A DNA stretch of 64,000 bases from Streptomyces sp. NBC_00457 (GTDB lineage Bacteria; Actinomycetota; Actinomycetes; Streptomycetales; Streptomycetaceae). This document shows, piece after piece, positions 1 through 9,700 of the stretch. Below the pieces are notes generated by a model. That model worked only from the letters and a program-made list of their open reading frames with translations, did not search any database and was not told the DNA's origin. How positions within the stretch are numbered: position 1 is the stretch's first letter; each line of letters opens with the position of its first letter. Both the position numbers and the translations under genes were made by a program. The stretch spans positions 7,192,001 to 7,256,000 of the forward strand of contig NZ_CP107905.1 of assembly GCF_036014015.1 (NCBI RefSeq), given 5' to 3'.

Positions 1-648
1 GTCCTGGCCGTGCGGAATCCGTGGCCACCCCGCGATCCCCAGTGACGACGGCTTCACGGCCTCCCAGATGTCGATGTACGGGTGGCCGACCACCAGGGCG
101 TGCTCGCTCGGCACCGATTGCGCGATGCGCCACTCCTTCGTGCCCGGTACCAAGTGGTCGACCAGGACCCCCAGCCGTGCGTCCGGGCCCGGTGCGAATT
201 CGGCCACGATGGATGGGAGGTCGTCGATGCCTTCCAGGTACTCCACGACGACGCCCTCGATGCGGAGGTCGTCGCCCCAGACCTTCTCGACGAGTTCCGC
301 GTCGTGCCGGCCCTCGACGTAGATGCGGCCCGCGCGGGCGACACGCGCGCGGGCGCCGGGGACAGCGACGGAGCCGGATGCGGTACGGGTGGGACGTACG
401 GGACCGGCGGCGGGCTTGACCAAGGTCACCACTCGGCCCTCCAGGAGGAAGCCCCGTGGTTCCAGGGGAAAGACGCGGTGCTTGCCGAAGCGGTCCTCCA
501 GGGTCACCGTGCCCGCCTCGCAGCGGATCACCGCGCCGCAGAAGCCGGTGCCGGGTTCCTCGACGACCAGGCCGGGGTCCGCCGGGACCTCGGGGACGGG
601 CTTGGACTTCTTCCACGGCGGGGTGAGGTCCGAAGAGTACTGGCGCAT
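1..648 (-). CDS. DUF3097 family protein (3' end beyond window)
   Basis: Reading the complement from an ATG at 648, the frame is open for 216 codons to the window edge, so the C-terminus is missing. I recognise the DUF3097 family of actinobacteria from EYLEGIDDLPSIVAEF, then LVDHLVPGTKEWRIA, then VVGHPYIDIWEAVKP. The segment VEGRHDAELVEKVWG resembles the acidic VEG..D motif of Toprim folds. That suggests nucleic-acid binding, but this is inference and no reaction is known to me. The gene starts 34 bases after the stop of the metallo-beta-lactamase gene on the same strand, so the two are probably co-transcribed away from hrcA. The start fits the conserved N-terminus MRQYSSDLTPPWKK. Confidence 0.85.
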   Translation of the reverse strand, partial: MRQYSSDLTPPWKKSKPVPEVPADPGLVVEEPGTGFCGAVIRCEAGTVTLEDRFGKHRVFPLEPRGFLLEGRVVTLVKPAAGPVRPTRTASGSVAVPGARARVARAGRIYVEGRHDAELVEKVWGDDLRIEGVVVEYLEGIDDLPSIVAEFAPGPDARLGVLVDHLVPGTKEWRIAQSVPSEHALVVGHPYIDIWEAVKPSSLGIAGWPRIPHGQD

Positions 649-682
649 TCGGATGACGATAGGAGAAGCCGGAGGGGCGTGG

Positions 683-1408
683 TCACGACACGCCGAATCG
701 GCGGGCGAGCGCGTTCCGCTGCGCGCGGACGAACGCCGCGTCCACCACCGCTCCGTGACCGGGCACATACAGCGCGTCCTCGCCGCCCAGGTCCAGCAGA
801 CGATCAAGTGCCGCGGGCCAGTGGGTCGGTACGGCGTCGGTGCCCGCCTGCGGGTCCCCCGACTCCTCGACCAGATCGCCGCAGAACACGACCTCCGGAT
901 CGCCGGGGACCAGGACCGCGAGGTCGTGGGCGGTGTGGCCAGGACCCACGTTGGCGAGGAGGACCTGCCGGCCGCCGCCCAGGTCGAGGGTCCACTCGCC
1001 GGAGACGTGATGGCGGGGCGGTGTGAGGGACGCCACCGCCTCGTCCGCCGGGCCGGCGTCCAGACCGTGGCGTACCGCGTCCGCGCGCAGCTCCTCGCGC
1101 CCGGTGTGCGAGTACACCGTGTCGATGCCCACAGCGCCGTACAACTCCGTGCCCGCGAACGCCCCCGCCCCGAAGACGTGGTCGAAGTGCGGGTGGGTGA
1201 GCGCGAGATGAGTCACACGGTGGCCGGCGAGCTCCTGCGCCCCCGCACGCACGCGTGCACCCTCCGCGAGGCTCGACCCGGCGTCGATCACCAGGGCCGC
1301 GCCCGCCCCGACGACCAGCCCCACCGTGCAGTCCCAGACCGGCAGCCGGCACCGCCCGACCCCGGCCGCCAGCCGCTCCCACCCCAGCTCTTCCCAAGTC
1401 ACGCTCAT
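683..1408 (-). CDS. MBL-fold metallo-hydrolase
   Basis: A 241-residue cytoplasmic protein of the metallo-beta-lactamase superfamily. [12 protein letters not shown] is the HxHxDH zinc motif, GPGHTAHD carries the next metal histidine, FCGDLVEES the bridging aspartate, and PGHGAVVD the last histidine, so both metal sites look intact. The length suits a single-domain glyoxalase II-like or lactonase-like hydrolase. The substrate cannot be told from sequence. It is divergent from hrcA across 140 bases that hold the CIRCE operator and is followed closely by the DUF3097 gene. Whether HrcA also affects this gene is unknown, because the operator lies outside its own likely promoter. Confidence 0.85.
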   Translation of the reverse strand: MSVTWEELGWERLAAGVGRCRLPVWDCTVGLVVGAGAALVIDAGSSLAEGARVRAGAQELAGHRVTHLALTHPHFDHVFGAGAFAGTELYGAVGIDTVYSHTGREELRADAVRHGLDAGPADEAVASLTPPRHHVSGEWTLDLGGGRQVLLANVGPGHTAHDLAVLVPGDPEVVFCGDLVEESGDPQAGTDAVPTHWPAALDRLLDLGGEDALYVPGHGAVVDAAFVRAQRNALARRFGVS

Positions 1409-1437
1409 ACGGCGACGCTAGCCGTACGACCCCGTCC

Positions 1438-1468
1438 TTGCCCCGTGCGCACCCGACCGCCGTACACT
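1438..1468 (+). promoter_or_regulatory. Candidate hrcA promoter
   Basis: TTGCCC (1438-1443) and TACACT (1463-1468) resemble -35 and -10 boxes. The 19-base spacer is longer than ideal. The CIRCE repeat starts 13 bases after the -10 box and therefore covers the expected transcription start, which is the usual repressor geometry. Confidence 0.4.
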
Positions 1469-1481
1469 GGGCCGGGGAACT

Positions 1482-1508
1482 CTGGCACTCGGAAGCGAAG
1501 AGTGCCAG
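1482..1508 (+). promoter_or_regulatory. CIRCE operator (HrcA binding site)
   Basis: CTGGCACTC, nine bases, then GAGTGCCAG: a perfect 9-9-9 inverted repeat matching the CIRCE consensus (TTAGCACTC-N9-GAGTGCTAA), with the outer A/T pairs changed to G/C as expected in a high-GC genome. It lies 40 bases upstream of the hrcA start. HrcA is known to bind CIRCE and repress heat-shock genes, so the hrcA-dnaJ pair is very likely autoregulated. Confidence 0.95.
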
Positions 1509-1548
1509 GCGAGGCGCCGAGAGGACGACTTCTGGAGGTGTGCGCGAG

Positions 1549-2565
1549 ATGCTGAGTGAACGCAGGCTTCAGGTGCTGCGCGCCATCGTCCAGGACTACG
1601 TCGGCACGGAGGAGCCGGTCGGCTCCAAGGCGCTCACCGAGCGGCACAACCTCGGTGTCTCCCCGGCGACCGTGCGCAACGACATGGCGGTCCTGGAGGA
1701 CGAGGGGTTCATCGCCCAGCCGCACACCAGTGCCGGGCGCATCCCCACGGACAAGGGCTACCGCCTCTTCGTCGACAAGCTGGCCGGCGTCAAGCCGATG
1801 AGCGCGCCCGAGCGGCGTGCGATTCAGAACTTCCTCGACGGGGCCGTCGATCTCGACGATGTGGTGGCGCGGACCGTGCGGCTGCTCGCGCAGCTGACCC
1901 GGCAGGTCGCCGTCGTGCAGTACCCCTCGCTCACCCGCTCCACCGTGCGGCACGTGGAACTGCTCTCGCTCGCTCCCGCGCGCGTGATGCTCGTGCTGAT
2001 CACGGACACCGGGCGGGTCGAGCAGCGGATGATCGACTGTCCGGCGCCGTTCGGTGAGGCCTCCCTCGCCGATCTGCGCGCGCGGCTCAACAGCCGGGTC
2101 GCCGGACGCCGGTTCACCGATGTCCCGCTGTTGGTCGAGGACCTGCCCGAGGGCTTCGACCACGAGGACCGCGGCACGGTCTCGACGGTGCTCTCCACAC
2201 TTCTGGAGACCCTCGTCGAGGAGAACGAAGAGCGGCTGATGATCGGCGGCACCGCCAATCTCACCCGCTTCGGGCATGACTTTCCCCTCACGATCCGGCC
2301 GGTGCTCGAGGCACTGGAGGAGCAGGTCGTGCTCCTCAAGTTGCTTGGTGAGGCCGGGGATTCGGGCATGACCGTACGCATCGGTCATGAGAACGCCTAC
2401 GAGGGACTCAACTCCACGTCTGTCGTGTCGGTCGGCTACGGTTCGGGCGGCGAGGCAGTCGCCAAGCTCGGCGTGGTCGGACCGACCCGCATGGATTACC
2501 CAGGAACGATGGGAGCGGTACGCGCAGTGGCACGGTACGTCGGACAGATCCTGGCGGAGTCGTAA
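1549..2565 (+). CDS. hrcA: Heat-inducible transcription repressor HrcA
   Basis: A 338-residue protein of normal HrcA length. The ATG at 1549 is preceded by GGAGG at a good distance and begins [17 protein letters not shown]. The N-terminal winged helix contains [30 protein letters not shown], quoted in two parts as [16 protein letters not shown] and [13 protein letters not shown]. The family's [14 protein letters not shown] box follows and then the GAF-like domain. HrcA is the class I heat-shock repressor that binds CIRCE and needs GroEL for activity. A perfect CIRCE lies just upstream. The stop codon abuts the dnaJ start, so the two genes form a tightly coupled operon. The longer in-frame reading from 1255 has no family similarity and crosses the operator, so it was rejected. 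Confidence 0.97.
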   Translation: MLSERRLQVLRAIVQDYVGTEEPVGSKALTERHNLGVSPATVRNDMAVLEDEGFIAQPHTSAGRIPTDKGYRLFVDKLAGVKPMSAPERRAIQNFLDGAVDLDDVVARTVRLLAQLTRQVAVVQYPSLTRSTVRHVELLSLAPARVMLVLITDTGRVEQRMIDCPAPFGEASLADLRARLNSRVAGRRFTDVPLLVEDLPEGFDHEDRGTVSTVLSTLLETLVEENEERLMIGGTANLTRFGHDFPLTIRPVLEALEEQVVLLKLLGEAGDSGMTVRIGHENAYEGLNSTSVVSVGYGSGGEAVAKLGVVGPTRMDYPGTMGAVRAVARYVGQILAES

Positions 2566-3705
2566 GTGGCCACGGACTACTACGCCGTTCTCGGCGTGCG
2601 CCGCGACGCGTCGCAGGAAGAGATCAAGAAGGCCTTCCGGCGGCTCGCACGCGAGCTGCACCCGGACGTCAATCCGGATCCGAAGACCCAGGAGCGGTTC
2701 AAGGAGATCAACGCCGCTTACGAGGTGCTGTCGGACCCGCAGAAGAAGCAGGTCTACGACCTCGGTGGCGACCCGCTGTCCCAGGCCGGCGGCGCCGGTG
2801 GCGCGGGCGGCTTCGGCGCGGGTGGCTTCGGGAACTTCTCGGACATCATGGACGCGTTCTTCGGTACGGCGTCCCAGCGGGGCCCGCGGTCGCGTACGCG
2901 GCGCGGCCAGGACGCGATGATCCGGCTGGACGTCGAGCTGGACGAGGCGGCCTTCGGCACGACCAAGGACCTTCAGGTCGACACGGCGATCGTCTGCTCG
3001 ACCTGCAGCGGCGAGGGGGCCGCGCCGGGGACGAGTGCGCAGACGTGTGACATGTGCCGCGGTCGCGGTGAGGTGTCGCAGGTCACCCGGTCCTTCCTGG
3101 GCCAGGTCATGACGTCCCGGCCCTGCCCCCAGTGCCAGGGCTTCGGCACGGTCGTGCCGACGCCGTGCCCGGAGTGCGCCGGTGACGGCCGGGTCCGCTC
3201 CCGTCGCACCCTCACGGTCAAGATCCCGGCCGGTGTCGACAACGGCACGCGGATCCAGCTCGCGGGCGAGGGTGAGGTGGGGCCCGGTGGCGGTCCCGCC
3301 GGTGACCTGTACGTCGAGATCCACGAGCTGCCGCACGCGCAGTTCCAGCGGCGCGGCGACGACCTGCACTGCACGGTCACGCTGCCGATGACGGCGGCCG
3401 CGCTCGGCACCAAGGTCCCGCTGGAGACGCTGGACGGCCTGGAAGAGGTCGACATCCGCCCGGGCACCCAGTCCGGCCAGTCGATCCCGCTGCACGGCCG
3501 CGGCGTCACCCACCTCCGCGGCGGCGGACGCGGCGACCTCATCGTCCACGTCGAGGTCCAGACCCCCAACAAACTCGACCCCGAACAGGAACGCCTCCTC
3601 CGCGAGCTGGCCAAGCTACGCGGCGAGGAACGGCCTACGGGGCAGTTCCAGCCCGGTCAGCAGGGGCTGTTCTCGAGGCTGAAGGACGCTTTCAACGGGC
3701 GTTAG
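2566..3705 (+). CDS. dnaJ2: Chaperone DnaJ (second copy type, HrcA operon)
   Basis: A 379-residue full-length type I J-protein starting at a GTG that directly follows the hrcA stop. Order of domains: J domain (residues 1-70) with the HPD motif in [10 protein letters not shown]; a Gly/Phe-rich linker (about 75-100); a zinc-binding region (about 144-206) with four CxxCxGxG repeats, [24 protein letters not shown] and CPECAGDG; then the substrate-binding C-terminal domains. It stimulates the DnaK ATPase and delivers unfolded clients. Streptomyces carries one dnaJ with dnaK and another next to hrcA, and this is the latter by context. Translation is probably coupled to hrcA. Confidence 0.96.
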   Translation: MATDYYAVLGVRRDASQEEIKKAFRRLARELHPDVNPDPKTQERFKEINAAYEVLSDPQKKQVYDLGGDPLSQAGGAGGAGGFGAGGFGNFSDIMDAFFGTASQRGPRSRTRRGQDAMIRLDVELDEAAFGTTKDLQVDTAIVCSTCSGEGAAPGTSAQTCDMCRGRGEVSQVTRSFLGQVMTSRPCPQCQGFGTVVPTPCPECAGDGRVRSRRTLTVKIPAGVDNGTRIQLAGEGEVGPGGGPAGDLYVEIHELPHAQFQRRGDDLHCTVTLPMTAAALGTKVPLETLDGLEEVDIRPGTQSGQSIPLHGRGVTHLRGGGRGDLIVHVEVQTPNKLDPEQERLLRELAKLRGEERPTGQFQPGQQGLFSRLKDAFNGR

Positions 3706-3708
3706 CTC

Positions 3709-3731
3709 TGGCATGCCGGTGGCCTATGCCA
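3709..3731 (+). terminator. Weak hairpin after dnaJ2
   Basis: TGGCAT (3709-3714) and ATGCCA (3726-3731) are inverted around an 11-base loop just after the dnaJ2 stop. There is no T-run. It may be a weak transcription end or 3' stabiliser and could be chance. Confidence 0.25.
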
Positions 3732-3781
3732 AGGGGAAGGCCGGATTCGGACTTGTTCGGAGGACGTGACAACATGCCGTC

Positions 3782-4867
3782 ATGTCCTCCGCACTGACCG
3801 ATCTCTTCCCTCATCCGATCGTGCAGGCCCCCATGGCGGGCGGAGTCTCCGTCCCGCATCTCGCTGCGGCCGTGTCCGAGGCCGGCGGGCTCGGGTTTCT
3901 GGCTGCCGGGTACAAGACCGCCGACGGCATGTACCAGGAGATCAAACAGCTGCGGGGCATCACGAGCCGCCCGTTCGGCGTGAACCTGTTCATGCCGCAG
4001 CCGGAGTACGCCGATGCCGCCGCCGTGGACGTCTACGCCCATCAGCTCGCCGGTGAGGCCGCCTGGTACGAGACCGAGCTGGGGGACCCCGACAGCGGCC
4101 GCGACGACGGCTACGACGCCAAGCTCGCCGTCCTGCTCGACAACCCGGTGCCGGTGGTGTCGTTCCATTTCGGCGTGCCCAGCCGGGACGTACTGGACTC
4201 GCTGCGCCGCGTCGGCACCTTCACGCTGGTCACCGCGACCACCGCCGAGGAGGCCCTCGCCGTGCAGCGGGCCGGTGCCGACGGAGTGATCGTGCAGGGC
4301 GTCGAGGCGGGCGGCCATCAGGGCACGCACCGGGACGTCCAGGAGACGGACGGCGGCGGCATCGGCCTGCTGTCGCTGATCGCGCAGGTCCGCGAGACCG
4401 TGTCGCTCCCCCTCGTCGCCGCCGGCGGCCTCATGCGCGGCAGCCAGATCGCCGCCGCCCTCGCCGCGGGCGCCAGTGCGGCCCAGCTCGGCACGGCGTT
4501 CCTCGCCACCCCCGAATCCGGCGCCAACGCCCTGCACAAGCAGGCGCTCACCAACCCCCTGTTCGTCCGTACGGAGTTGACGCGGGCGTTCTCCGGCCGC
4601 CCGGCCCGCGGCCTGGTCAACCGCTTCCTGCGCGAGCACGGCCCGTACGCGCCCGCCGCCTACCCGGAGGTCCACCACCTCACCTCGCCGCTGCGCAAGG
4701 CGGCGGCCAAGGCGGGCGACGCGCAGGGCATGGCGCTGTGGGCGGGACAGGGCCACCGGATGGCCCGCGAACTGCCCGCCGGACAGCTGGTCGAGGTGCT
4801 GGCCGCCGAGATCGCCGCAGCGAAGACAGCGTTGTCGGCCGCTCCCTCCATGGGCGGCGGTGCCTGA
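3782..4867 (+). CDS. Nitronate monooxygenase / 2-nitropropane dioxygenase family
   Basis: A 361-residue FMN-dependent TIM-barrel protein. The N-terminus FPHPIVQAPMAGGVS, the central GADGVIVQGVEAGGHQGTH and LVAAGGLMRGSQIAAALAAG match nitronate monooxygenases, with QG.EAGGH being the phosphate/flavin-binding histidine motif. It probably oxidises alkyl nitronates, though the family also contains enoyl-ACP reductase-like proteins. The stop overlaps the rsmE start by one base, so the two are co-translated. The best Shine-Dalgarno (GGAGG at 3759-3763) is too far from the ATG at 3782 but correctly placed for an out-of-frame ATG at 3774 that would encode only MPSCPPH. The protein start is the one conserved in the family. 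Confidence 0.9.
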   Translation: MSSALTDLFPHPIVQAPMAGGVSVPHLAAAVSEAGGLGFLAAGYKTADGMYQEIKQLRGITSRPFGVNLFMPQPEYADAAAVDVYAHQLAGEAAWYETELGDPDSGRDDGYDAKLAVLLDNPVPVVSFHFGVPSRDVLDSLRRVGTFTLVTATTAEEALAVQRAGADGVIVQGVEAGGHQGTHRDVQETDGGGIGLLSLIAQVRETVSLPLVAAGGLMRGSQIAAALAAGASAAQLGTAFLATPESGANALHKQALTNPLFVRTELTRAFSGRPARGLVNRFLREHGPYAPAAYPEVHHLTSPLRKAAAKAGDAQGMALWAGQGHRMARELPAGQLVEVLAAEIAAAKTALSAAPSMGGGA

Positions 4868-5607
4868 TGACCGCCCCCGTCTTCGTGGTCGAGCACTTCG
4901 ACGCGGACAGCGGCGGGCGGTACGTCCTCGACGGCCCCGAGGGACGGCACGCGGTCTCGGTGAAGCGGCTGCGGCCCGGCGAGGACGTGGTGCTCACCGA
5001 CGGGGCGGGCCGCTGGGCGGAGTGCGTGGTGCTGGACACCGAGGGCAAGGACCGCCTCATCGTCCGGCTGGACCCGGTGGCCGAGCAGCCGCAGCCCGAA
5101 CCCCGCATCACGATCGTCCAGGCCCTCCCCAAGGGCGACCGCGGCGAACTCGCCGTCGAGACGATGACCGAGGTCGGCGTCGACGCGATCGTGCCGTGGG
5201 CCGCCGCCCGCTGCATCACCCAGTGGAAGGGCGAGCGCGGACTGAAGGCGCTGGCCAAGTGGCGGGCCACGGCGCGCGAGGCCGGCAAGCAGTCCCGCCG
5301 GGTGCGTTTCCCCGACGTCGCGGACGCCGCGACCTCCAAGCAGGTCGCGGCACTTCTCGCGAAGGCCGACTTCGCCGCCGTACTGCATGAAAGCGGTACG
5401 GAACCCCTCGCCGGTGCCGAACTGCCCGCCGAGGGTGAGATCGTGCTGGTCGTCGGGCCCGAAGGGGGCGTCTCTCCCGAGGAGTTGAGGCTGTTTGCCG
5501 AGGCCGGTGCGCGGGCGTACCGGCTGGGGCCCAGTGTGCTGCGTACCTCCACCGCCGGTACCGCGGCGGCGGCGCTTCTTCTCGGCCGCACCGGCCGGTG
5601 GTCCTGA
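4867..5607 (+). CDS. rsmE: 16S rRNA (uracil-1498-N3)-methyltransferase
   Basis: A 246-residue SPOUT-family methyltransferase. The N-terminal PUA-like domain includes GRHAVSVKRLRPGEDVVLTDG. The C-terminal knotted SAM-binding region has the hallmark VVGPEGGVSPEE and YRLGPSVLRTSTAGTAA. It methylates U1498 of 16S rRNA in the 30S subunit. The ATG at 4867 shares its A with the TGA of the upstream monooxygenase gene, giving translational coupling. The rsmE position close to dnaJ/hrcA is common in bacteria. A longer frame open from 4738 lies inside the neighbouring gene and was rejected. Confidence 0.95.
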   Translation: MTAPVFVVEHFDADSGGRYVLDGPEGRHAVSVKRLRPGEDVVLTDGAGRWAECVVLDTEGKDRLIVRLDPVAEQPQPEPRITIVQALPKGDRGELAVETMTEVGVDAIVPWAAARCITQWKGERGLKALAKWRATAREAGKQSRRVRFPDVADAATSKQVAALLAKADFAAVLHESGTEPLAGAELPAEGEIVLVVGPEGGVSPEELRLFAEAGARAYRLGPSVLRTSTAGTAAAALLLGRTGRWS

Positions 5608-5623
5608 ACACCCGGGAGTGGTC

Positions 5624-6016
5624 ATGGAACTCGCTCAAGTACGGCTGCTCGTCACCGACTTCGCCGCGTGTTATCGCTTTTACTCCGAGGTTCTCGGGCT
5701 CAAGCCGCAGTCGGGGGCGACGGAGGGGCCGTACGAGAAGTTCAGTCCCGCGACGGGCTCTGCGGGGATTGCGCTGCAGGACCGGGCGATGATGGCGGAG
5801 ATGTTGGGGGAGTTGGGGGATGCGGCGACCGGGCACCGTTCTCTGGTCGTCCTGCGCGTCGATGACCTGGACGCGTACTGCGAGCAGGTCGCCGCGCGCG
5901 GGGCCACGCTGTTGCATGGGCCGACTCATATGGCGGCGCGTATGCGTGTCGCGCATCTCAAGGATCCTGAGGGCAACCTGGTGGAGCTTCAGGAGTGGCT
6001 GCTGCTTCGTACGTGA
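5624..6016 (+). CDS. VOC family protein (glyoxalase/bleomycin-resistance fold)
   Basis: A 130-residue protein with two beta-alpha-beta-beta-beta modules typical of the vicinal oxygen chelate superfamily: MELAQVRLLVTDFAACYRFY at the start and MRVAHLKDPEGNLVELQEW at the end. The latter carries the usual metal/substrate residues (H, and E in LVELQEW). Members include glyoxalases, dioxygenases and antibiotic-binding proteins, and the substrate here cannot be predicted. It begins 16 bases after rsmE and probably belongs to the same transcript. Its stop codon is immediately followed by a copy of the dispersed palindromic repeat, which probably ends the operon. Confidence 0.85.
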   Translation: MELAQVRLLVTDFAACYRFYSEVLGLKPQSGATEGPYEKFSPATGSAGIALQDRAMMAEMLGELGDAATGHRSLVVLRVDDLDAYCEQVAARGATLLHGPTHMAARMRVAHLKDPEGNLVELQEWLLLRT

Positions 6017-6069
6017 CTGCGGGTCGGTGGGGGCTTGTCGCGCAGTTCCCCGCGCCCCTACGGGGCGCT
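6017..6069 (+). repeat. Dispersed palindromic repeat, short form, copy A
   Basis: This copy begins at the base after the VOC stop codon. Its conserved block GGGGGCTTGTCGCGCAGTT precedes a perfect hairpin: GCGCCCC (6052-6058), loop TAC, GGGGCGC (6062-6068). The same layout recurs at 12.4 and 25.4 kb, with related long forms at 31.5, 59.8 and 60.8 kb. The position at a gene end suggests terminator or 3' stabiliser function. Confidence 0.85.
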
Positions 6070-6141
6070 TCGGTCGGGCGGCGCTTGAGTGGCCGTATGC
6101 GCTCTTTCGTGTCTGGCGGGTCAGTGGGAGGCTGCCCTCCC

Positions 6142-6648
6142 ATGGGGGCATTGCGCAGGGTCGTTGCCGTGGTCGGAGTCGTCGGGGTGGTCGTCGGCTG
6201 TGATCCGGCTGGGCTGAGTTCGGCGACGGTGGCGTACACGACCGACCAGACCGTCACCAAGGAGCTGGAGCGGCGGAACGCGAAGGTGAGCTGGCTCAGT
6301 TGTACGGCGTCCTTCGGTGATGGCAACAAGGCCTCCGCGTCGGGGAGTTCGAGCCCGAGCGAGAACGCCGTCGCCGACGTCGACTGCCAGGGCCGTACCG
6401 ACCAGGGGCAGGACATCACCGTCGCCGGCAAGGTGACGCGCGCGGTCAACGGCAAGTGTGTAAGGGGGGACCTCACCGCCAAGATCGACGGCAAGGAGTG
6501 GTTCCACGTCGAGGGGCTCGGCGACTGCGACGCGAAGAGCACCCCGCCGGTCAATGACCCGCAGCAACCCGGGGCCACGGTGACGGTCACCGAGACGAAG
6601 ACCCTGTGGTGCAAGGAGCAGCCAAACTGCTGGCCCGAGGGCAAGTGA
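6142..6648 (+). CDS. Putative lipoprotein, DUF4333-like
   Basis: A 168-residue exported protein. From the ATG at 6142 it begins MGALRRVVAVVGVVGVVVGC, a positively charged n-region, a hydrophobic stretch and a lipobox-like VVGC, so it should be lipid-anchored on the outer face of the membrane. The mature part contains conserved cysteines (LSCTASFGDG, DVDCQGRT, GKCVRGDL, GLGDCDAKS) and a small beta-rich domain like DUF4333. The function is unknown. An in-frame ATG at 6097 would add 15 residues ahead of the signal. Frames starting further upstream run into the palindromic repeat and are not credible starts. Confidence 0.7.
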   Translation: MGALRRVVAVVGVVGVVVGCDPAGLSSATVAYTTDQTVTKELERRNAKVSWLSCTASFGDGNKASASGSSSPSENAVADVDCQGRTDQGQDITVAGKVTRAVNGKCVRGDLTAKIDGKEWFHVEGLGDCDAKSTPPVNDPQQPGATVTVTETKTLWCKEQPNCWPEGK

Positions 6649-6710
6649 GCCGTGGTTCCCGCGGACCGGGCAAGTGATCCAAAGGCCTGTCCAGCGGCGC
6701 CGCGCCTGCA

Positions 6711-6716
6711 TAGGGT
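6711..6716 (+). promoter_or_regulatory. Candidate -10 box for a leaderless Tricorn-like gene
   Basis: TAGGGT ends six bases before the GTG start at 6723 and is preceded, 18 bases upstream, by CTGTCC (6687-6692). I see no Shine-Dalgarno sequence. The geometry suggests a leaderless transcript, which is common in Streptomyces. Confidence 0.35.
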
Positions 6717-6722
6717 GATCGG

Positions 6723-9700
6723 GTGACAGAGCCCGCATCCGCCGCGTATCTCCGCTTCCCGCACCTGCACGGTGACCTGGTCGCCTTCACCGCCGAGGAC
6801 GACGTCTGGCTCGCGCCTCTCGACGGCGGCCGGGCCTGGCGGGTCAGCGCCGACAATGTGCCGGTCACCCTGCCGCGCATCTCGCCCGACGGTACGACGG
6901 TGGCGTGGACCTCCACCCGCGACGGCGCCCCCGAGGTGCACATCGCCCCCATCGACGGCGGTCCCGCCAAGCGCCTGACGCACTGGGGCAGTTCACGCAC
7001 CCAGGTGCGCGGCTGGACCCCCGACGGCCAGGTCCTCGCCATCACGACCTACGGCCAGGCCAACCTCCGCCGCAGCTGGGCCCACGCCGTCCCGCTCGAC
7101 GGCGGACCGTCGACCGTCCTGCCGTACGGCTGGGTCGGCCATGTCGCCTACGGCCCGAGCGCGGTGCTGCTCTCCTCGCCGATGGGGCGGGAGGCGGCGT
7201 GGTGGAAGCGGTACCGGGGCGGTACGGCGGGCAAGTTGTGGATCGACCACGAGGGGGACGGGGAGTTCGTACGGCTGCATGAAGACGTCGACGGCAACAT
7301 CGAGTACCCCGTGTGGGCGGGGGAGCGGATAGCGTTCCTGTCCGACCACGAAGGGGTCGGGGCGCTGTACTCCTCCCTCGGGGACGGTTCGGATCTGCGG
7401 CGGCACACTCCCGTCGACGGCTTCTACGCCCGGCACGCCTCCGGTGACGGCACCCGCGTCGTGTACTCCTGTGCCGGTGAACTCTGGGTCCTGGACGACC
7501 TCGACGGCGCCGAGCCCCGCAAGCTCGACATCCGGCTCGGCGGGCAGCGCACCGACCGGCAGCCGTACCCGGTGAACGCCGCCCGCTGGTTCGGGTCGGC
7601 GTCCCCCGACCACACCGCGCGCGGCAGCGCGGTCGCGGTGCGCGGCGCCGTGCACTGGGTCACCCACCGCTCGGGACCGGCCCGCGCGCTCGCCGCCGAA
7701 CCCGGTGTACGGGCCCGGCTGCCGCGCACGTTCCGCGCGGAGGGCGAGGAGTGGGTGGTGTGGGTGACGGACGCCGAGGGCGACGACGCCCTGGAGTTCG
7801 CGCCGGCGACCGGTCTGACGCCGGGGGCGACTCCGCGTCGGCTCGCCGCCGGACAGCTCGGCCGCGTGCTCGGGCTCGCGATGGCGCCCGACGGCAGCAG
7901 GGCCGCCGTGGCCTCGCACGACGGACGCGTGCTGCTCGTCGAGCGCGAGACGGGCGAGGTGCGCGAGGTCGACCGCAGCGAGGACGGTGACGCCTCCGGC
8001 CTGGTCTTCTCGCCCGACTCGGCATGGCTGGCCTGGTCGCACCCCGGCCCGCGCCCGCTGTGCCATCTCAAACTCGCCAACACCACCGACCTGTCGGTCA
8101 CCGAGGCGACCCCGCTGCGCTTCCAGGACTACGCGCCCGCCTTCACCCTCGACGGCAAACATCTCGCCTTCCTGTCGACGCGCGCCTTCGACCCGGTCTA
8201 CGACGAGCACGTCTTCGACCTGGCCTTCGTCGTCGGTTCCCGCCCGCACCTGATCACGCTGGCCGCGACGACCCCGTCCCCGTTCGGCCCGCAGCGGCAC
8301 GGCCGCCCCTTCGACGCGCCGGACAAGGACGAGACCCCGGACAGCGAGGGCGCCCCGACCACCCGCGTCGACCTGGAGGGACTCGCCGACCGGATCGTGC
8401 CGTTCCCCGTCGAGGCCGCCCGCTACTCCGGGCTGCGCGCCGCGAAGGACGGCGTGCTGTGGCTGCGCCACCCGGTGCGCGGGTCGCTGGGCGCCACCCG
8501 GGCCAACCCGGACGACCCCGACCCCAAGTCGGAGCTGGAGCGGTACGACCTCGTCCAGCGGCGCCTGGAGCATCTCGCGGACGACGCCGACCACTTCCGG
8601 GTCAGCGGCGACGGCAAGCGGGTCCTGCTGCGGACCGACGGCCGGCTCAAGGTCGTCCCCAGCGACCGGCGGGCCGCGAACGACGACGAGAGCGACACCA
8701 ACATCACCGTCGACCTCGGCCGGATCCGCCAGACCGTCGACCCGGCCGCCGAATGGCGGCAGATGTACGAGGAGAACGGCCGCATCATGCGGGACAACTT
8801 CTGGCGTCCCGACCTGGGCGGCACGGACTGGAACGGCGTCCTCGACCGCTACCGCCCCCTCCTCGACCGCGTCGCCACCCACGACGACCTCGTCGACCTC
8901 TTGTGGGAGGTGCACGGCGAGCTGGGGACCTCCCACGCGTACGTCGTGCCGCGCGGCGGCCACGGCAGCGGGGACCGGCAGGGGCTGCTCGGCGCGGACA
9001 TCTCCCGGCACGGGGACGGCAGCTGGCGCATCGACCGGATCCTGCCCTCCGAGACGTCCGACCCGGATGCCCGTGCGCCTTTGGCTGCGCCTGGTGTGGC
9101 TGTGCGCGCAGGCGACGCGATCGTGGCGGTGAACGGCGTCCCGGTCGACCCGGTGACCGGGCCCGGCCCCCTCCTCGTCGGTACGGCGGGCAAGCCGGTC
9201 GAGCTGACGGTGTCGCCCTCCGGCGGCGGCGAGCCCCGGCACGCCGTCGTCGTCCCCGTCGCCGACGAGGAGCCATTGCGCTACCACGCCTGGGTCGCCG
9301 ACCGGCGGGCCTACGTCCATGAACGTTCCGGCGGCCGTCTCGGCTACCTCCACGTCCCCGACATGCAGGCGCCGGGCTGGGCCCAGATCCACCGCGACCT
9401 GCGCGTGGAAGTCGCCAGGGAAGGGCTCGTCGTCGACGTCCGGGAGAACCGGGGCGGCCACACGTCCCAGCTCGTCGTCGAGAAGCTGGCCCGCCGCATC
9501 GTCGGCTGGGCCTCCCCGCGCGGCATGCGGCCGTACAGCTATCCCGAGGACGCCCCCCGCGGTCCCGTCGTCGCCGTCGCCAACGAGTTCTCCGGGTCCG
9601 ACGGGGACATCGTCAACGCGGCGATCAAGGCGCTGGGAATCGGGCCGGTCGTCGGCACGCGTACGTGGGGCGGCGTGATCGGCATCGACAACCGGTACCG

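Noticed and set aside
1405..3549. A 714-codon open frame on the complement across hrcA and dnaJ
   Set aside because: It is Arg/Asp/His-rich, has no family similarity and is antisense to two certain genes. Long antisense frames are normal in DNA of this GC content.
3774..3797. Short upstream reading frame MPSCPPH ahead of the nitronate monooxygenase gene
   Set aside because: It has a well-placed GGAGG but is only seven codons long, overlaps the real gene out of frame, and no conservation can be shown. It is mentioned only in the gene entry.
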